From Endotrypanum monterogeii (taxonomy: Eukaryota; Euglenozoa; Kinetoplastea; Trypanosomatida; Trypanosomatidae): DNA of 34,176 nt. This document shows, piece by piece, positions 1-7,902 of this stretch. The notes below the pieces were generated by a model. It was given only the letters and a program-made list of their open reading frames with translations. It did no database searches and was not told where the DNA came from. Each line of letters begins with the position of its first letter. The stretch's first letter is position 1. The stretch lies in NCBI GenBank assembly GCA_000333855.2, contig CM007314.1, positions 463,535 to 497,710 on the forward strand, in the 5' to 3' direction. The translations under genes and the position numbers were made by a program.

Positions 1-77
1 AGGTAGTGATATTCCTTTCCCCATCCCACAAAGATATCTTCACATTCAGAATGTAAAGAGGGGGGGACCGTACATGG

Positions 78-81
<4 letters not shown>

Positions 82-109
<28 letters not shown>
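82..109. repeat. (TA)14 microsatellite
   Basis: Perfect TA dinucleotide run in the spacer. Confidence 0.95.
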
Positions 110-114
<5 letters not shown>

Positions 115-183
115 GGGTGTATGCTTGTCTACGGGTGGGTGGGTGTGATTCTGAAATACTCTTTACGTTTTGTGCTTCCTCGT

Positions 184-205
184 ACACACACACACACACA
201 CACAC
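184..205. repeat. (CA)11 microsatellite
   Basis: Perfect CA dinucleotide run, read as AC from its first base, on the + strand. Confidence 0.95.
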
Positions 206-358
206 TCCTTCTCACTGTTTCTCGTCCATCACCTTTTTTTTTGTCTTACCCCGTGCAATCTGTCAAGGAAAAGCTCTCATGAAAACAAGAAAAAACTACC
301 ACTGCGTGTGGTGACATCTATTCCCCCTTTTCAATTCCTTTTGCACAAACACAGACAG

Positions 359-383
359 ACACACACACACACACACACACACA
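359..383. repeat. (CA)12 microsatellite
   Basis: CA dinucleotide run following an imperfect CAGA stretch. Confidence 0.95.
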
Positions 384-1170
384 TGTACATCAAAAACGGG
401 GACTCACACACGCGCAGATGCACACATTCGCAGATACTCATTGGGAGAGAAAGGGGGAGGGCATGTTAAAGAGTGAGTTAAATCGAAGTAGCAATACAAA
501 AAAAATAATAATAGCACCCTACCTCTAATTATCGCAGAGAGAGGGATATCCTTGGCCCCAATGGGGATCCAGTGGTGTTTATTTGACTCAAAGAGAAGGA
601 AAAAAAAAGGAGAGGCATACAAAAACACAGCCATCAAAAAGTGGAGATGTGGCATGTCGGTATCTGGCGGACGTTTTTCGTTGCTTGTTATGTTGGCTCC
701 AGCGGCCACCCTCCCTGGCTGCTGGGATGTGTGGTTTTGCAGGGGAATTTGATGTTATCGGCTGGCGTTGCTCGTACTATACGTGCACTTCGACTTCTTT
801 GAAGCTGAGTTTAAGGCGACTGAGCAGATGTGTTCCTTCGATGAATGGTTTCATAGTGTAAATCTCGCTTACTCTCTCCTCTTATCTTTTTTGAATTAAA
901 ATTTTATCTTCATTTTTTTGAAAAAAAATGATCTTCCTCTCTGTTTTTTTTTTTTGGTGGCGTGGGTGCGCTCACTGCACCCGCCTTCCACAACTCACTC
1001 GTATTTTGAATATCATCTTCGCACTCCCCGCCCTGCCCTCGTCATGCTCAAGGCCTTTAGAGGTGACGCGCACAGTAGACAAGTAAGAGAGCGCCCGGCT
1101 CTTTCTTTCTGGACTACTACTGCGCGTTGGTTTCTTCTCACTACAGCTCCTGCTGCTCTTGTGAAAATTT

Positions 1171-1205
1171 CCACCTCCTCCTTTTTTTTTTCTTTGCGTG
1201 TGGAG
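1171..1205 (+). promoter_or_regulatory. Predicted spliced-leader acceptor
   Basis: A C/T-rich run with eleven consecutive T is followed by the first AG at 1204-1205. There is no ATG between this AG and 1320, so a transcript spliced here would initiate at the start chosen for the 94-residue protein. The acceptor is inferred from the known trypanosomatid rule of polypyrimidine tract plus first AG. Confidence 0.45.
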
Positions 1206-1319
1206 GGTTTGGGGAGGTTAGCTCGTGCTGGTAGTGCGCATCGTTTACAAACATCGACTTGCGGTTTCCGTCGCACAGGAAAGAAAAGAAGGAGCAGAGG
1301 TTTTTTTTTTCTGTTGGTT

Positions 1320-1604
1320 ATGGTGCACGGTGTGTACCGTGTCGTGCGTAAGTTGCGCACATTCAGTCTCTCAGCGAGCTGCCGAAGTCACCCGTTCGCC
1401 TGTTATGCTTGTTTATGCGCTGGACTAATCAGCTGGGCGAATTATGCCCAACACAAACGCCTCGCGCCAATGTACCCCACGTATGAGCGGTATCGAACGG
1501 AGGAGGGCGGTCGCATGTTGGAAGCAAAGCGGCAGGAGCTCGCTGAAGTGAGCCGGTACAACAATATGGTGGGTTCCATGCGAAAAGATCTCGCTGGCAA
1601 GTAG
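1320..1604 (+). CDS. Small single-pass membrane protein, possibly mitochondrial
   Basis: A 94-residue protein that I do not recognise. Residues 1-24 are basic and serine-rich with no acid (for example RVVRKLRTFSLSASCR), as in a mitochondrial presequence. About residues 25-42 (FACYACLCAGLISWANYA) could span a membrane, and the C-terminal half is charged and probably helical, with many Lys, Arg and Glu. This layout fits small subunits or assembly factors of inner-membrane respiratory complexes, but that is inference from shape only. The frame is open further upstream to an ATG at 1044, but that part is low-complexity translation of T-rich leader. The ATG at 1320 is the first one after the predicted acceptor at 1205. 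The gene is short, so coding status is likely rather than certain. Confidence 0.5.
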   Translation: MVHGVYRVVRKLRTFSLSASCRSHPFACYACLCAGLISWANYAQHKRLAPMYPTYERYRTEEGGRMLEAKRQELAEVSRYNNMVGSMRKDLAGK

Positions 1605-2024
1605 TCCGCTGCTGCCATGTTGATCAGAGAACGGCCGCCTGCGCTCTGTGCTTGGCGGTTCTGTGCACAGAACAAGGACAGCAACAGAAAGGAGGAGGAA
1701 GAAGGGGGATGGGCTGATCGGTTGTGGTACGTGATTCGTTGCACGCTCCTCTCTATAATAGAAAGTGTCGACTGATCTATATATCTTATGTCTTTTGCGT
1801 ATGCATTCTCAGTAGCACTGCTCCTGGCTATGTGTTCCTTCCCCCCTCCCTTCCTTGAGAGGCGCGGCGTCGTTGGCAGAGTCTGTCGCTGTGGGGAGGG
1901 GGGAAAAAACACATAGCCACATTTGTGAGACTCTCTCCTCTCCTTACTCGCAGAGAGGTATCACTGTTATGCGTGAGCTGCGGAGATCTCAGGGAACTGT
2001 TGAGAGTCGCTTCCCCTATTTTCT

Positions 2025-2071
2025 TATATATATATATATATACATATATATACATATATATATATATATAT
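2025..2071. repeat. Interrupted (TA)n microsatellite
   Basis: TA dinucleotides broken by single C bases near 2043 and 2053. Confidence 0.9.
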
Positions 2072-2490
2072 TATTCATCCGTGTTGAATCACACTTGTGC
2101 AAGGCGAGGCTCATATATATATATCGAAGAGCAAAGCGAAAGTAACGGTGTGATGCCTCCCTTACACCCCACGGACGCACGTACCCACCGGCAGTTGGGC
2201 AATGTTCTTCCCTCGGATCAGATCGTCTACCCAGCATAGGGGGCAGAGATGATCAATAATGGAGTCTTATTTTTTTGTTGGTTTTAGCGGCGGCTGTTCA
2301 CGAATGTTATCCGTGGCACTTTTTCAGGATTTCATTGTTTGTAACCACCCATGTGGCCGTAGCGAGCTTGCGCTCGGCATAATACTCTTCCTCAGGGGCT
2401 AGGGCAGCGGGTGAGGACGTGAGCGGTGTGTCTCGCTCTCCCTTTCCATCTCACCCCACTATCCTTCATGTTCGCATGTTTCGTCCCCTC

Positions 2491-2521
2491 TTTTTTTTTT
2501 TTTTTTGTGTGTGTGTGTGTA
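2491..2521. repeat. T16 followed by (GT)7
   Basis: Homopolymer T run running into a GT dinucleotide run. It could act as a polypyrimidine signal for processing, but no AG with a good start codon follows closely. Confidence 0.8.
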
Positions 2522-2721
2522 TGCTACTTTTCAGTTTTTTTTGTCTCCTCCCACAGAAGAAGGTGAGAGAGACGGCGCAGGCTCACTGTTGACACACTTA
2601 TAGTTAACTGGAGGAACGACTAGAAAGCGTGATACAGCAGAGCGCCTCTACTGTTATGTGTTGTGTCTAGGGCCGGGCAAGCAAGCGTCTTTCCTGCTTT
2701 CTTGACACTGAGACGTTATTG

Positions 2722-2752
2722 ATCCCCCATCTACTCGATTTTATTTTCACAG
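2722..2752 (+). promoter_or_regulatory. Predicted spliced-leader acceptor
   Basis: Pyrimidine-rich run ending in TTTTCACAG, with the AG at 2751-2752. The first ATG downstream is 2834, the start of the 183-residue protein. The predicted leader of about 80 nt consists mostly of the CA microsatellite. Confidence 0.55.
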
Positions 2753-2756
2753 TTTG

Positions 2757-2757
<1 letters not shown>

Positions 2758-2824
<67 letters not shown>
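2758..2824. repeat. (CA)33 microsatellite in a predicted 5' leader
   Basis: The longest perfect dinucleotide run in the window. It ends nine bases before the ATG at 2834. If the acceptor at 2752 is used, nearly the whole 5' UTR is this repeat. Confidence 0.95.
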
Positions 2825-2825
<1 letters not shown>

Positions 2826-2833
2826 GCGTCGAC

Positions 2834-3385
2834 ATGAGGCGCATTTCCCTCCGGGATGTTGTCCTTTGTTTCGACAGGCAGTTACACCAGTTGACACTGA
2901 CATATTTGGCGAACGGTTTCTTTCCACTGCACACGGCAATTGTGTCGCTCGGTGTTGTGGTAGTCTCCAGCTCTCTGGCACTGGCCACCTGCAGTGGAGG
3001 CGATGGCACGGCTGTCCATTCCCCTCTCGCACCTTTTCTCTTCAAGAGCTTTGCATCGCTAGTTTCCCTTTCCCTGCTCACAGTAATGACAACAACGCTT
3101 TTGTATAGGGTAATTGGGGGCTGCTTTGCCTACTCTGGGCGGGCAACTGATTTCGAGGTGGACTGGATCCTTGACACCATCTGTAGGCCCATCACAGAGG
3201 ACATGGCGAAGCTACTCCTCGATGCTGACAAGCGTCGTCAGCGCGGCATTTTTTTTGTGAGTCTGTGTTTCATTGGTGAGGTGGGCAAGATTCTCAATTT
3301 TTGGTCTACGTGCGCGTTGGTGTCGATGGTCTGGTGCGTCTGCAGTGTACGGAAAGCGTGGCATCAACATCAGCTCGTGGAGTAG
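2834..3385 (+). CDS. Multi-pass membrane protein of unknown function
   Basis: A 183-residue protein that I do not recognise. It begins at the first ATG after a good predicted splice acceptor. Three hydrophobic segments are visible: about residues 29-53, 67-97 and 138-172, the last interrupted by a few polar residues (GEVGKILN). A hydrophilic loop between segments two and three carries alternating acidic and basic residues (EVDWILDT, EDMAKLLLDADKRRQR). The C-terminus is short and basic (VRKAWHQHQLVE). There is no obvious signal-peptide cleavage site. The length and the pairing of hydrophobic segments are loosely reminiscent of PEX11-type organelle membrane proteins, but I see no diagnostic motif and do not assign that function. 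It is likely a real gene because the frame is complex, not repeat-driven, and correctly placed behind an acceptor. Confidence 0.6.
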   Translation: MRRISLRDVVLCFDRQLHQLTLTYLANGFFPLHTAIVSLGVVVVSSSLALATCSGGDGTAVHSPLAPFLFKSFASLVSLSLLTVMTTTLLYRVIGGCFAYSGRATDFEVDWILDTICRPITEDMAKLLLDADKRRQRGIFFVSLCFIGEVGKILNFWSTCALVSMVWCVCSVRKAWHQHQLVE

Positions 3386-4510
3386 TTACTTTTTGATTTG
3401 GCTGCAATGATTACGTCTCCATGAGGGTGGAGAGCCGCCACGGCTTGGGGTATCTGAATGGGCTCGCGGTCCTGTGGTAGTGGTGGTGATGTAAGCCAGG
3501 CAGCTTCACTGCCCATGCCACTACTAAGACACCGCCGATGGTGACAGGTCTAACCATGCTTGGGACAAAGGAAGGTGATTGAGATAATATGTCGCTAGGG
3601 GTGTCGGCACTAAGGTCCTGGATGGTGTAGCGCTCCATTGGTCATCGACAGTGCGCAGCACTCATACCGCGGAGAGAGAACGTATGCTGTCAATAGCGAT
3701 TCATTCTCCCTTGGTCAATACTGCCCATTTAGCGGGAGGGACTCAGCAACCGCTCTGATGATAATCCGTGGCATTGTGGGTGACCTGAAAAGCTCGACTT
3801 GGCGTTATCCCGTACAGCGGGCATGGGTCATGTGATGTAGCAGAGGCGCTGCTCAGATGGGCCCATGCCAGGCGATGCTGCAGCGCGTGTACGTGACTGC
3901 CTTTCGGGGCGTGGGAAACCTGTCATTGCTCTGTGAACTGGCGCGCTGGTGGTAGATCCGCGTGTGGTGTTATTTCTTACACAGGCGGTCGCGCCGGGGC
4001 AGGGAAGCAGGGGATGTATATACAGGTATAAATATACTTTTGATTGTTTTATAGGGTTTGCTCTCTTGTAGGTCTGCGCTGATACACATCAGGGTTTCTT
4101 CACCTTTCTGCAAGTGGTCCCGCCCCCCCCCCCCCCCTCCTTTTACCCCATTCTGTCGATCTCGACTCGGCCTTTTCACACAAACACTCATCACATCTGT
4201 TCGTCTCCCCTACACAAAACCGTTTTCCACTCGCGTGGTTGGCCACAATGTGAATGCGGAAGAGATGATCAAGCAACTGCTGACCACAACACCATCCGTG
4301 ACGCATCGCTGCACGTGTTGGGTGTCTTCGCTCTCTTCGCAGGCGCTGCAGACGATTCCTATTCATGCTGTGTATTATTCACTTTTTTTTTTTACATTCT
4401 CCACTGCGAAGTAGTCCTTTCTTGTTTCGCCCTTCTGCCTGCCTCGTCTGAACCTCCACCCACCCACCCACACACACCCACACCAACGTGCTTGCATCTA
4501 TCTGCACCCT
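3386..4510. other. Intergenic region with a complex 550-bp block
   Basis: No supported gene. From about 3400 to 3960 the sequence is balanced in composition and free of microsatellites and long homopolymers, unlike the other spacers. From 3960 on it returns to T- and C-rich spacer, with a C15 run at 4123-4137. The complex block lies just after a stop codon and is about the length of Leishmania SIDER retroposons, but I could not identify their signature sequence. Confidence 0.5.
4123..4137. repeat. C15 homopolymer
   Basis: Fifteen consecutive C bases in the spacer. Its length is likely uncertain in any assembly. Confidence 0.9.
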
Positions 4511-4545
4511 CTGTTTTTTTCCTTCTCTCAGAGCTTCTTTTGCAG
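4511..4545 (+). promoter_or_regulatory. Predicted spliced-leader acceptor for NOM1
   Basis: A C/T run with seven consecutive T is followed by AGs at 4530-4531 and 4532-4533, and another at 4544-4545. No ATG lies between these and 4616, so the predicted leader is about 70-85 nt and the first ATG is the CDS start. Confidence 0.65.
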
Positions 4546-4615
4546 CTCTGTATTTTTCACGCTCTCTGCATTCCATAATTCCCGTCATCCATTCGCTGCA
4601 CACGTGGGAGTCTCG

Positions 4616-7312
4616 ATGAGCCGTGCTGGGGCTAATTATGATCACAGTTATGGCCGCTGGGGTCGCAGCCGGGGGGAGGAACAGCGGCGCAGCACCCATT
4701 ACGACCGCAGTGACCATGGCCGATCTTTTATGTCGCATTCTTCTTTGAATGACCACTACGGTTCACACCAGCAGCAGCGGCGTGACCGCACTCACAACTT
4801 TTCTGAAGCGTCTCCAGCTGTCATTTCCGCTTTGGACGTCGATCCTGTCGCCGATCGCCAGCGTGAGCGCAAGGCGCGGCGTCGACAGGAAAGAGAGGAA
4901 AAAAAGCAGTCCCGGGTACTGCAACATGAGCGATGGGTCCAGCGATGTCAGCAGACGCGGCAAGAGGCACGGAATCGCAGAGAGGTTGAGCAGCATGCGC
5001 AACAGAGAAAGCGTCAGCGGGCGAGTCGGTCCACTGCGTTGGACAGCGCGAAGGACATCAAGCGCTGCAAGGTTGATGAAGCGTCGGAGGCGAAGAACGG
5101 GAAACGGGAGCGGAAGGCGAGTAATGGTCGGGTGAAGAACAAACCAACGACATTATCAAGCCTCAAGTCAGACACGGTGAAGTTCAGCGCACGTCATCTC
5201 GCTGCGGCAGATGCTCCTGCCGCAACGGCTTCTGTTGGCGCTGAGGGCCTTCCCATCTCTACACCGGCAGACAACACACCCGTCCCTGTTGAGGTAACCG
5301 AAAGAGTGCGACGCTTTGTGAATAAGCTCACGACGGGCAACGTTGTTGACCTCACAAAGGACCTGAGCCACTACATGTCGACACCGGGAGTCTCTCGAGC
5401 AAGTGTAGTAAGGGGTCTTGCTCAGCAGATAGAGCGCCTCTGTCGCCTAGAGGCGGGTCCTCTCAGCACCACCGGCACACTACCATTTGCGGGCTTGCTG
5501 CGAGGGATGCAGCTGTTGCACGGTAGCCAGGTCGGTTCAGAGCTGGTGGAGCGCATTAGCTTTTCTTTGCAGGCGCAATTGGCTGCCGCGGAGGAAGCGG
5601 CTGCCGGCAACACACTTATGGTGCTTGCACAACTGTACCTGCTGTATGGCGTGGATGTGGTGTTCATCATGTCACTCCTAAAGGTTCTGCTTCTCCACGG
5701 GACACGTCTCCTAGAGCAGGGCCAGTGTGAGGGGGAAAAAGCGCCCGCGTCCTCTTCTTCGCCAGCTGGGGCCTCTGCGGTAGCACTCCAAGCGGTTTGC
5801 GCTTGTGCCTGCGGTTTGGCTCTGATGCGCGCGTGCGGGGAGAAATTACTCAAGGAAAGCCCTGCAGAGCTGGAAGCTTCTTTGCAAGCGGCGCGACGCG
5901 CGTCTGCCCAGATGCGCAACATAACCGGCACGACACGATTCGCTGCGCTGGTGGAGGTGATGGGCGACATTGCCGCTGGGCGAACCCGCAGAGCTCGCCG
6001 AACGACAACAGAGGAGGCTGCGCCAGTCGAAGCCATGCTGGAGGACCTCTGTTCATTGCTACCGGGCCAGGAGAAAGCTACCGGCACGCAGCGTCGCACA
6101 ATGAAGCGCCTGGTGCTTACCACTAACACCATGTCGGGTCTTACATGGTCGCAGGTGACATCGTTAGCGAAGCCGCCGCGGTGGTTCATACCAGGGGTGA
6201 TGTCCACTGACACGCTGAGTGACGACTTTGGCGAGGCCGACGGTGCAGCGGTGACCGTAGCACCTCTTTCCGGCCCGATCTCTAGCAGTGGCGAGGATGG
6301 TGATAATCGCTTGACACCGACCTCGAACCACCCCTCGGCTGAGGATGACGAGCGTGGGGCGGTGGATGGGGTGGACGAGGCAGAGCTGAAGCGCGAGCGG
6401 GTGGCGCGCATGCGGGCGGAAGAGCGGGCTGTGAACGGTCAGCGCCTCAATACAGAGCACAAGCGCGAGATTTTTAAGTGCATCGCCAGCTCCACGGACG
6501 ACCTAGAATGCTTCACAATGCTCATGTACCGTGACCCGGGATACACACGCTTCCACGACGTCTCCGCGGTGCTGCTGCAGTGCTGCTGTCAGGAGCGCAG
6601 GTACAACAACTACTACGTCCAAGTGCTTATGCGTTTCTGCAGCGCGAAGCAAGCGTGCGTGAAGACGCTTCAGTTTGCTATCTGGGACCGCCTAAAGACC
6701 ATTCGAATCGAAGGAGTCGATGTCGTTGGCTACTTTAACTTTTCGTGTTGCATAACAGACCTCATCGAGCACAACATATACAATCTGAGTCTGCTCCGCG
6801 GTCTCGACCTGGAGAACACAAACAGAACGATTGGCCTCTTCACTCGCATATTGCTGCTACGACTTATGTTCCAACTGCCGGCGTCGCGTTTGACGCAGCT
6901 TTTCTTTGGTGGAGATGGGCGAAGCGCGCACGACTTGTTGGTCGACACAAGTGCACTGCGCCGTCTTTTGACGAAATTCATGTCCCTCTACTTCATGGAC
7001 GAGAACGTCTCGAAGCGGTGGTTGCCGAATTTTTACGATGTCGTCGCTGCAGGCACTCGTTTCGATGTCTCTGCCGCTTCCGCTGAGCCTCAGACGTCCT
7101 TGGGAGCCGATACAGACGGTGAAGCTGCCGAGATACCCAAACCTGGACGTAGCTCCGCTTTGCGCTCGTCTGTACCGGCGCGGGGCACATCAGCCCCATC
7201 CCAGGTGACACTCTCGACGCCGAACTCGAAGTCCTCGATGGAGGCGCTGCTCGAGCAGTTCATGAAGCGTGTGCGTGTGGTTTACAAGGCACTCAAACAT
7301 GGCATCTCCTGA
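4616..7312 (+). CDS. NOM1: NOM1/Sgd1-like nucleolar MIF4G-MA3 protein
   Basis: An 898-residue protein. The first 180 residues are Arg/Lys/Glu-rich and partly helical, with nuclear-localisation-like basic clusters. A degenerate MIF4G helical domain starts near residue 226 (VEVTERVRRFVNKL) and runs to about 420. A WFIPG element near 523-527 matches the WWIVGSxW-like linker found in NOM1 proteins. The MA3 domain begins near 611 (LNTEHKREIFKCI) and contains the family-typical CCCQERRYNNYY and KTLQFAIWDRLKTI. NOM1 in animals and Sgd1 in yeast are nucleolar proteins linked to small-subunit rRNA processing and to DEAD-box helicase recruitment; the same role here is inference. CWC22 and eIF4G share the folds, but the linker and MA3 signatures favour NOM1. 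The frame extends four codons upstream only through GTG, so the ATG at 4616 is preferred. Confidence 0.85.
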   Translation: MSRAGANYDHSYGRWGRSRGEEQRRSTHYDRSDHGRSFMSHSSLNDHYGSHQQQRRDRTHNFSEASPAVISALDVDPVADRQRERKARRRQEREEKKQSRVLQHERWVQRCQQTRQEARNRREVEQHAQQRKRQRASRSTALDSAKDIKRCKVDEASEAKNGKRERKASNGRVKNKPTTLSSLKSDTVKFSARHLAAADAPAATASVGAEGLPISTPADNTPVPVEVTERVRRFVNKLTTGNVVDLTKDLSHYMSTPGVSRASVVRGLAQQIERLCRLEAGPLSTTGTLPFAGLLRGMQLLHGSQVGSELVERISFSLQAQLAAAEEAAAGNTLMVLAQLYLLYGVDVVFIMSLLKVLLLHGTRLLEQGQCEGEKAPASSSSPAGASAVALQAVCACACGLALMRACGEKLLKESPAELEASLQAARRASAQMRNITGTTRFAALVEVMGDIAAGRTRRARRTTTEEAAPVEAMLEDLCSLLPGQEKATGTQRRTMKRLVLTTNTMSGLTWSQVTSLAKPPRWFIPGVMSTDTLSDDFGEADGAAVTVAPLSGPISSSGEDGDNRLTPTSNHPSAEDDERGAVDGVDEAELKRERVARMRAEERAVNGQRLNTEHKREIFKCIASSTDDLECFTMLMYRDPGYTRFHDVSAVLLQCCCQERRYNNYYVQVLMRFCSAKQACVKTLQFAIWDRLKTIRIEGVDVVGYFNFSCCITDLIEHNIYNLSLLRGLDLENTNRTIGLFTRILLLRLMFQLPASRLTQLFFGGDGRSAHDLLVDTSALRRLLTKFMSLYFMDENVSKRWLPNFYDVVAAGTRFDVSAASAEPQTSLGADTDGEAAEIPKPGRSSALRSSVPARGTSAPSQVTLSTPNSKSSMEALLEQFMKRVRVVYKALKHGIS

Positions 7313-7770
7313 GATGCGACAAGTCCCTACATGTTTGTCGTTGGTTGCTGGTTGTTGGTTGCTGTTGTGGATTTCTTACTTTTAAATCAGCGCGTAATCT
7401 AAGTACCTGCTTTGGATTTCATTTTCTCATCAACTGTAGGTGTGCGTGTGTGTTGTTTTGTCGAGGTCTAGCACTTCCTCTTTTCATTATTTTCACCCTC
7501 TCCTTCACTTCCCCTCTGCGAGGTGGTGCTTGAATCTTGATAACCTCGTCCTTTCTTCCCCTCCGCACTTCCCCTCGCCAGCTGGCTAACACTCGTTTCC
7601 CGATTGCGTCATTTGCTGCTGCGGACTCGCTCTGCATGCGTTCCCTTGTGCGTACCTTCCGCACTCAAGCAAGTAATGCATCTACTTTTGCACACTATAA
7701 ATCCAATTTCCGAGCATGTTCAGTGTTTTAAGTACTCGAGAAGGATTGCCCACAACTTGTCCTCACGCAA
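7313..7770. other. Intergenic spacer
   Basis: No supported gene. It carries the NOM1 3' UTR and pyrimidine-rich sequence leading to the next acceptor. Small frames here start at non-ATG codons and are pyrimidine-driven. Confidence 0.65.
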
Positions 7771-7856
7771 GCTTTTGCTTCTCTTCCTCTTTTTTTTTTC
7801 TTTCCCGTCGTCTATTTGTTTTCGTCGTTGCTCGGCTCGCTTGCCGACTCACACAG
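7771..7856 (+). promoter_or_regulatory. Predicted spliced-leader acceptor
   Basis: A long, strong C/T tract with ten consecutive T, followed by the AG at 7855-7856 in CACACAG. The first ATG after it is 7903, giving a leader of about 46 nt. Confidence 0.7.
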
Positions 7857-7902
7857 TGCTTCTGAATACATCAATACGGAGTCGGAAAAAAAAACAGCGG
7901 CA

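Larger units (their letters stand above)
1..1170. other. Intergenic spacer with microsatellites
   Basis: No supported gene. The stretch holds a TA tract, two CA tracts and several T-rich runs, typical of trypanosomatid spacer and UTR sequence. Open frames here are short, built over the repeats, and mostly begin at TTG or GTG rather than ATG. It is probably the 3' UTR of an upstream gene outside the window plus the region leading to the next trans-splice site. Confidence 0.7.
1605..2721. other. Intergenic spacer
   Basis: No supported gene. It contains an interrupted TA tract near 2025-2071 and a T16(GT)7 run at 2491-2521. Short frames in all directions are low-complexity. It probably holds the 3' UTR of the small upstream gene and the leader region of the next one. 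Confidence 0.65.

Noticed and set aside
1083..1368. GTAAGA at 1083 as the 5' end of a cis-intron joining an ATG at 1044 to the 94-residue protein
   Set aside because: Cis-introns are known in only a couple of trypanosomatid genes, no matching branch/acceptor pattern is clear, and a normal trans-splice site explains the gene without it.
4058..4578. Two overlapping plus-strand frames before NOM1
   Set aside because: They start at non-ATG codons, read through the C15 run and T tracts, and end at or near the NOM1 splice acceptor; they are leader or spacer sequence.
5422..6411. 329-residue minus-strand frame within NOM1
   Set aside because: Ser/Arg/Ala-rich antisense shadow of a gene with a clear MIF4G-MA3 product; no splice acceptor on that strand.
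7816..7902. 29-residue extension of the large protein
   Set aside because: It begins at TTG and spans the predicted splice acceptor at 7856, so it would not be in the mature mRNA.
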